The notes beneath the pieces are model-generated. The model made no database searches. It worked only from the letters and a program-made list of their open reading frames with translations, and had not been told where the DNA came from. From assembly GCA_004794655.1 (NCBI GenBank), contig SMMW01000521.1:3973501-4037500 (forward strand): 64,000 nt of DNA, given 5' to 3'. Positions 9,387 to 20,473 of this stretch are shown here, piece after piece; position 1 is the stretch's first letter; the number at the start of each line of letters is the position of its first letter. This DNA is from Marisa cornuarietis. Lineage: Eukaryota > Mollusca > Gastropoda > Architaenioglossa > Ampullariidae. A program made the position numbers and the translations under genes.

Positions 9387-12300
9387 TTGCGACCGAGTAC
9401 GTCGGTGATTGACATGAATACTTGTAAACTGTTGCAGAACTAAAACATTATACGAGTGACATTTTAAGACAAAGATTTAAGTACTAACATTTTAGATTAT
9501 ATAAATAGATCATTAGGTGCGTGTGATTTATATTTAATTTTTAAAAATTTAATTTATAATTTATATATTTTTTAAATTTTTAAAAAATTTTAATATTTTA
9601 ATTTATATTTTTTAAAATAACGAACTGTGCGTGTGCATGCGCGTAAATACGTCATTCTATATTCGTGTATTTTTAACAATTGTGTGCAAGTGAATGTAGT
9701 CAGCGTGCGTGTTTGTGCGTGTGGACCGTGTGAAAGAAGCTTGAATGTTTAAATCTCCGCGCGAAAGAACATGTCTCTAAAGAATGAGCATGCCTGGCAG
9801 TTACACGCCATATTTATATACAGCCAGTTTGAATGTTTTTTCCCCACTAACAATGTATCGTGTATTTTACTACAAGTTTTAAGCTATCGAGCAGATTTGT
9901 AATTGTAACTGCGGTCTGTTCTCAAAAAGCAGTCTTCAGGCGTTACAATGAAGTATTTTATGCAAAATTATTGTATTGTTGTTGTTGCTGTGACTTGTTG
10001 GAGCTGACTGTTGTTTCTGGAGCTGTTCGACTGGAAAGTTTTTCATTTCACACACCTTGCTGTAGGTTTTCTCTCATTACTTGCCTCCCCTAATGCCCTG
10101 TAGAAAGTTACTCCACCTCTCCACACCCGCTTCTAGTATCACGGACCTTCATCTACTGGATAAGTGTCTCAGGTTTATATCCGGTGTAAGTCTCGGCTTT
10201 CCTTATCAGCCTGCCCGTGTTTCCGGTTCCGGTTTGTTGTTGCGAAGAGACACGGCACTTCCCTATTGTCTGCTAGTAAATGGCGTTGTCGTGAACTCAG
10301 TGGTACCACTAACCTTCATCTGTGGGATTTATTAAATTAATTCTTAAAGTATAGGCTTTTTGTAACAGAATAATCTATATAATTGTTTCCAAAAAATCAA
10401 AAACAATGCTTTTTTAAAAAATTGTTAGTGGTAGAGCAAGTCAATAGCATCTGTTGTGACGATGTCTTTATATGATAAAATTGACGATAAACCCACATGC
10501 GTTTTCTAGAAACAACTAAAATACATTTTAAAGAAAATACTTCTGTTGATTTTGCAATCAGTCTTCTTTAACAAGGTTCTTATGACAGAAAAGCTTAATT
10601 ACTTCTAAAATTTCTTCGACGTTAGGAAAACCCGCCATTTTTAAATCGGAAACGGAAGTGAAAACCTAACGTCTGTAGGGTTTGTTACAATTGGTCACTC
10701 ATATGATCGCGCGGAGGCAACGAATAGTATCGAATCGACCCACCCACCCACTTCCTAACACCCAAGCCATAAAGTTTGGAACAAAGACAGTACCGTCCTT
10801 ACTGCAGCCCCACAAGATGCAGACTGTATGCAACCCACATGGCTGGCAAGTTTTGGTTGGCCTTCTAGTCACACTTACACTAGTAAATTAATAATTACTG
10901 TAACAGACCGATAAGACAGTCACGTTATCTAAATATTGGCTACTTCGTCGTATTATCTAACGATTCACAGTTCAAATAACTTCAAAATCCACCACTTGTC
11001 ACAGCTTTGGCAAATGCCTAAGTCGGAGAGTAAAGAAATTAGTAATAACAAAAATACGAGCTGTTAGGAACTATTTTTCTCGTGGTCATCTTTTCATGAG
11101 AGCGATAACCATCTCAACTGCCTCCCACAGAGATGTTGTACCTCCGTGTAAACGCTGTTGTGTCCCTAAACTAAGCGAGAAGTTGAGGTGACTTAAAATG
11201 TTTACTTGCAACACGTTCACTGCTCTTAAATTTGAGGATTTCTTTTACACATCCATTTTATGCCTACAAAAATATCGTTGCATATAATTGAAAGAATACT
11301 AAAACAGCATCATAGTAAGCTTGTAGGCAAGTGATATAAAATAATGTCAGCTACAGTTTTTTTTTTTTTGCACACACCACCACCCCATACCCCCTACAAC
11401 TGGGTGGCCCGATGGCGCAACGGTTAACGCCTGTCACCAATACAGTGAAGGTTGGCTGTCCTGGGTTCAGCTCTCGTCTTGGGCACGCTGTTCTTTCTCT
11501 GCATGTGGCATTTGGTTACAGGACTGGCTGCCTTGTAGTGACTGATATAGCCTTAGCTGTTGGCTCGGCGTAAAACACCAATTCTCCCCTCCCCCTACAA
11601 TTTGTTTAGATCATCTGTCACCGATAGTCCTCAATTGTACTACTTATCTGAGAAATGCCAACATAGGAAGCGCTTTGATTAGAGTTAAAGCAGGTGTCTC
11701 TCTAATAAAAGTTCGTACACTCAAAAACACATATACACTAAGTTATCTTGATTTCTTCTGTCCATTTTGCACAGATAGACATGGAACAAAGCTTCATTTT
11801 ATAAGTCCCAGGCATACTGATCTTTTTGAGGAAAATATCCCTTTGAAATAGTATAGCAGCCACGTAGAAGCAGCAACAGCAACAACAGCAGTAGTACGAC
11901 TATATATAGAACAGAGGTGTATATTTTAAAGGTATTAGTGCTACGCAACAATGCTCTGTACTAAAACTGGAAGTTTATGACTATATTGTTTATATACCTT
12001 TGTATGTTTTGTAAATAACTGCACGAGTGACTACCACCCCCTTGTAATATGAGCCGATGGCCGAAGCATTAAAAGCAATAAACTTGTTGTTCGTTCCTTA
12101 AAGACGACATTCAGCATGAGAAGCATGCGGGAGTTATCTCATCAGTTTATTATAGAGCTGTCCTTGCTCAGGTCCGAATATCTTTTACCCCCAAGAGCTA
12201 CACATTGTTTTTTTTTTCTACTAGCAGTCAGCTAGCCCCATGTGCAAGCAGGAGTTGAAAAGCGATTATCTAGTTTCGGGAAGGGGAAGCTTTTTAGTAA

Positions 12301-12950
12301 CCGAATGTTACCTCTCCTGTCGAGCAACTACTGATCTGCATGAACTGCGCGTGCAAACGCTTGCTCGTGCACCTTCAAGTTTCAGCGAGTGAACACTTCT
12401 AACTGTTTGCCGGTCACTTGGCTGTTTGTCCAGTAAATGTTAGGAGACACCGTGGCACCGTGTTGCATTGAATATGGACCTTCTTTGAAGAAGCCTAGTG
12501 TGCTTTTCCCAGTCCTTGCTGGATGCAGGTACGGGTGGGCCGTGCAGTTATTCTGTGGAAACATTTTTCTGCTGAGCGGTGTCCTTTCATCTTCAGCGAG
12601 AAAAGGTTCAAAACAAATGTTAAAGTATCCGATTACGGTAAGCAACCGTGTACGTACGTGCGTGAGTGCGTGTTTGTGTGTGTGTGCGCGCGCCGCTGGT
12701 GTATGTGCGTGACTGTGCATTGGTCAAGCCTCTATTTTACTGACCTTTGACATGAGCTGAGATTTGATGTGGTTCGTCCTACTTCAGTTTAAGATTTGTC
12801 AGCCATTCATACAACAGCTTTCTAAAGTGATAGAACTATTGCAATATCATTAAAGTTATTGAATACTGACCTTTAACGATTCATGATCCTTCTTATCCCT
12901 TTCCTCTGTTTAAGAAGGTGTAGCCTAATATCCGTAGTTTATTCTCAATA
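9387..12950. other. Gene 1 3' UTR and intergenic DNA
   Basis: The first part is probably 3' UTR: very AT-rich at 9520-9620, then GT-rich text. An AATAAA at 12077-12082 is one possible distant polyadenylation signal. The stretch contains one family A SINE (11404) and a possible minus-strand start (10558-10720). Open frames here are short and unlike known proteins. Confidence 0.45.
11404..11597 (+). mobile_element. tRNA-derived SINE, family A, copy 2
   Basis: Begins GGTGGCCCGATGGCGCAACGG, with GGGTTCAGCTCTCGTC as the B-box region and GGCTCGGCGTAAAACACCAA near the 3' end. It shares about 180 bp with the copy at 2491; the tail is C/T-rich. Confidence 0.8.
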
Positions 12951-13268
12951 CAGGGAGTCATCGGGTTACGACGGTCTCGAGTTTCGTCGTTTCGTGGTTA
13001 CGACGTTTTATATGAAGCTTTATACGACGCTCATTCCGACTTACGAGGTTTAGCGTCGTAAGTCGAACTGTACGTTCGACTCATTCCACGTGCGGCGGAA
13101 GTCATAGAGTCCAGTACTGTACTGCACACTGTACCCGGTTACACGAAGAAAACAAGTCTCCTGTTATTATGGTACAGTAATGTGTGAACGTATGATCCGA
13201 CTTACGTCGAAATTCGGTTTACGACGCCGCGTAAGAACGAATCGACGTCGTAACCCGAGGACTACCTG
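12951..13268. mobile_element. 318-bp MITE with TIRs and TA target duplication
   Basis: Left end CAGGGAGTCATCGGGTTACG and the reverse complement of the right end CAGGTAGTCCTCGGGTTACG match over about 25 bp with two mismatches. TA flanks both sides (12949-12950 and 13269-13270). Several extra TTACGACG/CGTCGTAA copies lie inside in both orientations. TA duplication and a CAGG terminus suit Tc1/mariner-pogo (Tigger-like) non-autonomous elements. There is no transposase frame. Confidence 0.8.
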
Positions 13269-13661
13269 TATCTTATTACCATCTACGGCAAGGTTGACGG
13301 TTTAGTACGCTGCTTAAAAAACTTGTTGAAGGAAATTGAGAGATCCGATTTTTTTTTTGATAAAGATAATGTTTACTCAAATGGGTGTACATATGTTGCA
13401 GATGGTATTGGAAGATTTTACTAGCCTTATAAATAATTGCTAACGTGGACAGTACATTACTAAAATTGTGGGGACCGGAAAATTATCTTCCGTTTCTTAA
13501 CGTTCAAATAAAGTTCGCACTCTAAATCATACAAATGCACGCAGGCAGACACACACACGGATCACACCTGTCGCCAGACATTAATGCCAAAAACAGTAAA
13601 CGGAAGTACGGTGCAGCCACTACTATTTTTTTTCCAGTGCTGCTGACGACAAAAGATCAAG

Positions 13662-14144
13662 ATGAGCGCAGCCGACCTTGACCTTATCACTCACGCTATC
13701 CCCAGGCACCCAACCAGGAAGCCAAAAACCTCCTCCACAACCTTTGATCTGCGTAGCGACTTGCACAAAGTCAACAAAAAGCGCCGATCGAGTGGAGTGG
13801 CGGTCAATGAAGATAACGAGAGGAACGCTTTCCAGGCGAATAGCACCCCTCCGATCAAAAGGACCTGCAGGAGACGGTCTAGCGATTGCTTGGATCCAGA
13901 AGACGTCCTCAAACCGGATGTGGAGAGGTGGAACGAAAGAGGATCGGAAAAGTTGCTACGGAACAAAACTGTTCGCCCGTCGCAATGGACAGTGGATGCA
14001 GTCTTGCCGGTGGTTGTTGTCGACGGCGACGTTTCTGGGACGGGGGATATGCCCACCCTGACAGCAGATGGCTGGTTTGCTCCCGACCGTGCTGAAGAGG
14101 CAGCTTTCACTCGCCAGGGGGTGGATCCAGCCAAATATTTCAAG
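13662..14144 (+). CDS. Zinc-finger gene exon 1
   Basis: 161 codons, Ser/Arg/Lys-rich with basic clusters (KKRRSS, IKRTCRRRSS) that could serve as nuclear localisation signals. The exon itself opens at 13638, so at least one 5' UTR exon lies upstream. Donor AAG|GTGAGC. Confidence 0.85.
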
Positions 14145-17100
14145 GTGAGCGGGAGAAAAAGGGAATAAGAGAGTAAATAGACTGAAGTAGACACACAGAT
14201 GCTGACATACGAGTCGTATAGACTTAAAAACTCGGATACTACTTTCGCTTTTCTGGGTTTCGATCTACATTAACTTTGTGCACCTTCAGGGGTTATAGGA
14301 ATTACTGGACTGAATATTTTGTGCGTGTGTGAATTAGTGCTTGGTTTGTGATTATTGTCATCAAGGCAGAACTTTGATATGGGGGGGGGGGAGACGTGAC
14401 GTCATAGTCCGGTCTATGTTATTTTGTCAGAGGTTTGGGGTTAGGGTTTGGAGTAGGGTTTGGGTTAGGGTTAGGGTTAGAGTTAGGTTTAGGTTTAGGT
14501 TTAGGTTATTAGGTACAATTGGGCAATTGAGTGGAGCGAGCAGACGACAAATGCCGTGAGCCATTTTTGTTATGGCCGTCGCGTCTCCCCCTATGTCAAA
14601 GCTGTACCGTCATCAATTACAGGTGTGCTTGTATATTTAAATATACAATATTGTGACAGGTGATGGATTCAGCAGGCACCAGGTACGCTTGCTCTCTATG
14701 CGGGGTCGTTTACCCGGGTCTTCATGAGCTTGACAGCCATTGGCTACAAAACCACGAACGCGCTGTTGCGAACTGGGCGACGTTCGGGAAAAATTTCCCA
14801 TCACACACTGCCTTCCTGAGGATCAGACCAATTTTGGAAGCGCATCAGGCATCTTTAGTAAGTCATTTCATCGACTCGCTAAAGGACGAAAGAACTTGGT
14901 TTTCGGAAAATATTTCCCGCGGTTCTTTGGCAGCTGCATGCACGTGGAACTTTTTTGGCGGAGCCTACACTTTTTCCCCGGAAATGCTGCTCAACAAAGT
15001 CGATTGGAGTTTAAGGGAATTCCGACCCCCATCTGCTCCGGTCAACCCTCTGGACCTCAGCAAAAACTGTCTGCCCTTGGAGCCGTCCAACCATGTCCTT
15101 GACCTCTCTACAAACATGAAGGTGGAGCCACTGGATTTGACTTTTTGCACGTCCAACGGCAATGGCGGCACAGCCTCAGCTGTCATTGCCAACGAGGAAC
15201 CTGTTGAGGGAAGAAAAGATGGTGTGGTCATCAACATGACCAACAGTTCCGAGATGAAGGACACACCGTGTATTGCCATTGAGCCAGATGTAGTCTCGGA
15301 CGTGTCGTTGACATCAGAACCTTGTTTGGCTCCTTCTACGACGCTGAGAAGTCTCGTTCTAAACAAAGAACACGAGGAAGAAAACCCCCTTCTCCCTGGC
15401 TCCAAGTCCACAGAAACCAAGGTAAGACAAAAGAAAGTTTCTGTCGCCGTGTCGTAATCTGTTACTTGAGCATACGAAGGTCGAATGAAAAACCGCGTTT
15501 CAATAGTGGCTGTATTTAATTCTTCTTTAACGGCCAGTGTAGACTTTGTTGTCTCTATTCCATGTTTCCGAGACATTTTGTTTAAAAAGAAAGTTGCAGA
15601 TTACTGGTGAATGAAAAGAAAATCATGTAGACATTGCTTTATAAAACCTAAACTCTTCTACGTTGTAAAAGAATTAAAAATAAGAATTCATTCTTATAAC
15701 CTAGAATATAATATTTCCAATATTGCAAAATTATGTCAAGGACATTAGCTGTAACGTAGTGGTGTTGCATGCTATCCTCACTTGACAATGACGAAAACCA
15801 GGTGGTAATAATAAAATTGACAGTTAAATAACTTTTACCAACGAGATCCTAGAAGTGTAGTCTTTGGAATATCTGCTTAAAACAAATCTTGTTGATAGGG
15901 TCAGTACCAGTGATTTTTTTCCTTTTTTAAACAGGATCTCTCCCCAGGACAGGGCGACAGTTGCAAAGAAACAGTTTCCACCTCGACTGAAGATAATCCA
16001 CAAGAACCCAAGATAAAGGGCACTTCTGATAAGAGCCGGCCATATGCATGCCCAGTGTGTCCATCGACATACAAGCGAAAGTGGATGCTGGAAAAACACT
16101 TAAAGAAGTTTCACAACTCGTTTTGGAGATTGCATCTTTCCACTGATTCCCCTTCAACCTCTGAAATGTCTGTCTTCTTAAAAGAATCAAACATTCCGCG
16201 ACCTGCGTCATTTCTTTCAGCATTAGATCCTCCTTCAGCGGAAAAGCCATTCGAGTGTACATGCGGCTACGCCAGCAAATGGAAGGGCAACCTAGCAAAG
16301 CATATGCACAAGTGCAGAACATTGAGGGTCGCTTCTACCTCTGGGGAGAAGAGTAAGAGAAAGGTTCTTAGAAGTAGTGACATCAACAGTGAGGAAGGGG
16401 CGGTAACTCCTATTGCTGCCATCTCCACCTTGACGGAGGAGACGCTGAACCTGTCCACCGCCATGGAGTCGCTGGCACTGCCAGGGGTGACAACGACAGA
16501 GTTCAAGTGCGAATGGTGCACCCTGACCTTTCTTCACTTGACATCTCTCTACCGCCATGCCAACAGCGCGCATGCCTTGCAGCTCTACAAGCAGAAGATG
16601 GAGGAAGCACTAGACTTCATCCCCTCGTTTCCCCTTCAAAGTGATGCCAGCATTCCTTCATGTCAGCAGACACCGCAGATAGAAGGCAGCAGAGCCAGTA
16701 CGTCCATTTCAAACTTGACGTGCGACGAGCTGAGGGACATGAAAGAAACTGAGGCTGTGGCACCTGAGAGCCTGAAGCAGCAACAACAGCACCACCACCA
16801 CCAACAGCAAACGCAGCTACAGCAAGATCAGCAACCAAACCCTCCAGAGATCCGACGCTCGCTACGCTGTGGGGATAAACCTGAATCTCAAGCTTCTCCC
16901 CGGCAGCCGAGTCAAGGACATGATGAAGGCCCGGCACTGGCTGGGATGCTGCCGTCGTTGACGTTAAGCGTTTCTCCACGGCGGCGACGACGACGTCGAG
17001 GGAGAGTAGTAAGATCGCAAAGGCGAGTCTGCAGGAGCCTCGGCAGTGGCAACGCTGTGGATCCGGAGGATCAGCAATGTCGCTGGTCAACAGAGCCGGC

Positions 17101-17446
17101 GCTGACACGTGTCCCCAAATACAAGTGCGCAGGCTGTGACTTCGGCACCGACCAGCGCAGCGCCATCTTTCAACACCGGTGCGGCCATGCCTTGGGCAGG
17201 ACGACTCGACCTGTAGAGACCGTCGTCACTGCAAAGATTAATCCCCATGGCGAGATCGCTGCAGGTTCTGGCAATACTACTACTAGTCACGAAAAGACTG
17301 CTGGCGAGACTGCTCATCTTGGAGAGGTCACTGGTAAAAGTACTTCGCTTGGAGAGATTGTTGGCATGGCTTCACTCCCTGGACAGATCGTGGACTTTAA
17401 AATGACCAGTAATCCTGGAGAGACTGCCAGCGCTGGAGAGCACTGA
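13662..17446 (+). CDS. C2H2 zinc-finger protein with CtBP-binding motifs
   Basis: Three exons (13662-14144, 14660-15421, 15935-17446) join in phase 0 to give 918 residues. The start is well supported: an acceptor at 13637 is followed by an in-frame TGA and then AAG ATG A. Five dispersed zinc fingers are visible: C172/C175/H188/H193, C454/C457/H470/H475, a C-x-C variant near 523-542 (ECTCGYASKW...HMHKC), C607/C610/H623/H628 and C813/C816/H829/H833. PLDLSKN, VLDLSTN and PLDLTF at about 290-325 are CtBP-recruiting motifs. A Gln/His tract near 697-718 and an Arg-rich block (RRRRRRGRVVR) before finger 5 are also present. The likely function is a nuclear DNA-binding repressor. I do not recognise the orthologue; irregular finger spacing makes KRAB or Kruppel types unlikely. 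Confidence 0.85.
14434..14512 (+). repeat. Degenerate interstitial telomere-like repeats
   Basis: About 13 units of TTAGGG and variants (TTAGGGT, TTAGGT, GTTTAGG) in intron 1 of the zinc-finger gene, about 150 bp before the exon 2 acceptor. A G10 run lies just upstream at about 14382-14391. Confidence 0.8.
14660..15421 (+). CDS. Zinc-finger gene exon 2: finger 1 and CtBP motifs
   Basis: 254 codons. The acceptor is GTGACAG. It encodes finger 1 (YACSLCGVVYPGLHELDSHW...H) near its start and the three PLDLS-like motifs at 15045-15144. Donor AAG|GTAAGA, phase 0. Confidence 0.85.
15935..17446 (+). CDS. Zinc-finger gene exon 3: fingers 2-5
   Basis: 504 codons including the stop; acceptor TTTTTTAAACAG. 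Holds fingers 2 to 5, the Gln/His tract (about 16778-16842), an Arg-rich block, and a C-terminal series of about 11-residue repeats around GET/GEI/GEV. Confidence 0.85.
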   Translation, partial: DLSPGQGDSCKETVSTSTEDNPQEPKIKGTSDKSRPYACPVCPSTYKRKWMLEKHLKKFHNSFWRLHLSTDSPSTSEMSVFLKESNIPRPASFLSALDPPSAEKPFECTCGYASKWKGNLAKHMHKCRTLRVASTSGEKSKRKVLRSSDINSEEGAVTPIAAISTLTEETLNLSTAMESLALPGVTTTEFKCEWCTLTFLHLTSLYRHANSAHALQLYKQKMEEALDFIPSFPLQSDASIPSCQQTPQIEGSRASTSISNLTCDELRDMKETEAVAPESLKQQQQHHHHQQQTQLQQDQQPNPPEIRRSLRCGDKPESQASPRQPSQGHDEGPALAGMLPSLTLSVSPRRRRRRRGRVVRSQRRVCRSLGSGNAVDPEDQQCRWSTEPALTRVPKYKCAGCDFGTDQRSAIFQHRCGHALGRTTRPVETVVTAKINPHGEIAAGSGNTTTSHEKTAGETAHLGEVTGKSTSLGEIVGMASLPGQIVDFKMTSNPGETASAGEH

Positions 17447-18300
17447 CGATTCACTCGTACTGGCTGGATCCGTGGCGCTGGTCAGACTGCTCACCTATCG
17501 AGATGCCGCTGACAGCTGGCAAGAGTCTGTGCGGGGCGCTCTGACAGTAATTTTCAGAGGCTCGCCATTGAAGCAAAGGCCGCTGGCAAATCTCTATCTG
17601 TACATGGTACGAATCCCTGGCAAGACCCTTGCCACATGTAAGTAAATAATTTAAATCGGGATTTTAATAGCATATCTAACAGAATAACATTCTAACAAAA
17701 AAAAGAGTTAAAAATTAAAATGTTAAAGCTTTACTTTAATTTTCTTTCTTCTATTTTGCCAATCTTCATATGAATATAGAAGTGTGTAGTTAATTCAAAG
17801 TAATGCTTAGTTAAAATTTGTTCGCTGTCATTCTCCTGAGTTGTGCGATTTTTACAACTGATTATTGGACTGAATAATCCTTATCTTACGAGAAGTAAGC
17901 CATGTAAAATGCACTGCGATGTTTCATGGCATCTAGACAAATTAAACCTGCTTGATGTTGTTCCCGTAAGGCCTGTGCCACAAAAGTTCTCACTGTGTTT
18001 GTCGGAGCCATCATTGCGTTTGGTTTTGTACAGTTCGCGCATGTGTGTCAATAGAAGATGGGTGAACAAAAGTACTGCATGGTCATGTGATTAATACAAT
18101 GTGGGATACAGGTTGTGTGCTGATCGAAGGTTACCGTATTTCTGAAAACACCCTTTGTCTGGCACTGAATAACAAGTAGCACATGTATTCTGTTGCTGCG
18201 TATGGATGTTTCTTGATTGTAAAATATTTTGATAAAATAAATTCCTCATTAAACTAACCACGGAGAAAAGATTTTATCGTTGATTTAACAGTGCGTTTTG
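17447..18300 (+). other. 3' UTR of the zinc-finger gene
   Basis: No open reading frame of note. The first 150 bp continue the decayed GAGACTGCT-like repeat of the coding end. The rest is AT-rich and reaches a canonical AATAAA at 18236-18241. Confidence 0.55.
18236..18241 (+). terminator. Candidate polyadenylation signal AATAAA
   Basis: A canonical hexamer about 790 bp after the zinc-finger stop codon, in an AT-rich setting, and followed within 50 nt by T/G-rich sequence (TTTTATCGTTGATTT). Confidence 0.45.
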
Positions 18301-19270
18301 TACACTAGTGCTAATTCCTATTTCTTCCTCCCACTCCCTCTCCCCTACCTGTAACATCCAGCTCTTTTATTCACACACAAACTCGATCGAGGTTTCACAT
18401 AAAACAAAGAAGTTACATGCAATGAAAGCCTACAAGCTGTTCGCACTAATAACAAGAAAATGAAAGTGACGCCATACACTCCTAAAGGACACCAGCATCA
18501 ACGGCTTGGTCAACAATATCGTTGATTAGAAACACTACCATCAATGTTTCCCACTGTCGAACTATACAAGCACACCTTTATTATCAGATGTAAGATACAG
18601 ACGGTTGTGTGTGTCTGGTACCAGGTGAACTGCTTAAGTCATGGGTTCGTAATCTTTTTACAGTTTTAAATAAATGTCGAAGCTTGGTTTCTTTGTTCTA
18701 TTTTGGTGTGCTTTTTAGTTCTCAAGTACAAGTCGACTTTGCTACGTTTAGTGTGACGTTGTCTTGCCACTTGAGCCCGATGACTTAAGACTTATTTTCT
18801 TGACAAATTTTATTCACAAAACGTTAAGTCCGAATGAAGACCTCCAGGAGCAAACTGATGCCACAGAGTACCTTAAGGAAAATGGGGGTTAGGCATCGGT
18901 GGACATCCACCCAAAGTTTAGCCCTTTCAATGTTTTATTTCATAGCTGTCTTCTTTTAGGGTTTACTTTAAAATCTCAATATTTATAAATAGCAATTAAA
19001 TGGCCCCTATGATTTGTCTTCCATACAAATTAATCTTATCTGTTCCACCTTCCTGTTAATTAGGTCATTGATCTGGTTTCGATGTACACAATAAGTACTG
19101 AATAAAAATAGTTTCTCTTTAAGGCTTTATATTTCCTCGGTGGAAGGTACTATTATTAATTTCTTCCAAGTTTTGGCTTCCGCTGAAACAGGCTCTTTTG
19201 TGTGCAAATGTGTCACTACAGCTGACACTTTAAAAATGTTCAAAATTTTCTTATGTAACCCTCCTGTAGC

Positions 19271-19538
19271 TGTAGTTATGAAGCGGGGGTAAGTCGTTGC
19301 CAAGGGACAATGGGGAGAATGCAAGGATAAGTGTCTTGTTTCCAAAGTTATTGTGTTCAGATCCTGCAGATGTTTTACCCATAAAGCCATAGTTATAAAA
19401 CAGTGGCAAAGGTACCCAAGGGACAGGAAACATGAAGTAGTGTCTATGGTGTCTCAAGATTGCTTATAACTTCAGAAACAATATGCTTTTCCCATTTTTT
19501 TTCTCGGGAAATGACTTACTCTCGCTTCATAACTGTGG
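19271..19538. repeat. 268-bp inverted-repeat element
   Basis: The left arm TGTAGTTATGAAGCGGGGGT and the reverse complement of the right arm (ACTCTCGCTTCATAACTGTG) match over about 27 bp with a few differences. A partial third copy (ATAGTTATAAAACAGTGGCA, then CCAAGGGACAG) lies at about 19389. There is no coding content; it is probably MITE-like or a hairpin-forming repeat. Confidence 0.55.
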
Positions 19539-20290
19539 CCCCTGGTGGATCCTCAGGAACTAGTCCACCAAATTAAACTTATCGTCAGGTGCCCTCACAA
19601 GGAAAACCTGGATAAAACCAGAAAACAGTGTATTCTGATCTAATGGTGGAATGTAGCTATTAGAGTGTCAGAAGTGATGGGTACAAATATTTAACTGGAA
19701 ACTTTTTCATTCTATCAATATCCAAATAGATGCTGTTACATGTATTACTGTTGCTGTTGAAAATGTGTTAATCTATAGTACTTGACTATTGAGGGTAAAA
19801 ATTTTTTTTACATTGGTCCACAATGTTACTTTAAATAATATGCAAATGTTTCATGATGAATCTCTACAGCTGAACACAGTACACTTCAAATTCAACAAAC
19901 ATACATTTTCCGAACATAGTACACTTTTAATTTCACACACACACTGAAAATGCAGTACTGCAAGGAACATTACTCCTGTGCATCTCAGTTTCTATCCATC
20001 CACCACTCCACACCCCCCAAAAAAACCAAAAATCAGCAATTTTACTTTTCCATTCATCAACCGCCAAATTCAAGCAAGAGATAACAGATGGTCCCTGGCT
20101 GGTAGCATTAGCATATATTCCCCTTCATTCTCTCTTAGAACCCTTTCAATTAAAGCTTAGGCAAAGTCAAACTACATATGCTGTTTTTATACCTATGTAT
20201 AGCCTCTGACCTTGAGCCAATGCCTTTCTCAAAACCTAATCAAAATACTAAAACTGATCAGTGATCATCTAGGTGGTGTTGGGGGCAGTG

Positions 20291-20473
20291 GATGGGGGGA
20301 GTGTTTTACGCTGACCAAGCAACTAAGGCTATATCATGGCAAGGCAGCCAGCCCTGTAAACAGATGTCACATGCCGAGAAAGAACATCATGTCCGAGATG
20401 AGATCTGAGCCCAGGATAGCCAATCCTCACTGTATTGGTGACAAGCACTAGCCATTGCACTGCCAGACCATCT
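20291..20473 (-). mobile_element. tRNA-derived SINE, family A, copy 3 (reverse)
   Basis: The reverse complement of the copies at 2491 and 11404: it ends on the plus strand with CTCACTGTATTGGTGACAAG and CATTGCACTGCCAGACCAT and begins GTGTTTTACGCTGACC. It is more diverged, including in the A box. Confidence 0.75.

Noticed and set aside
13691..14194. 167-codon minus-strand frame opposite zinc-finger exon 1
   Set aside because: Mirror of the coding exon; codon pattern and splice sites support only the plus strand.
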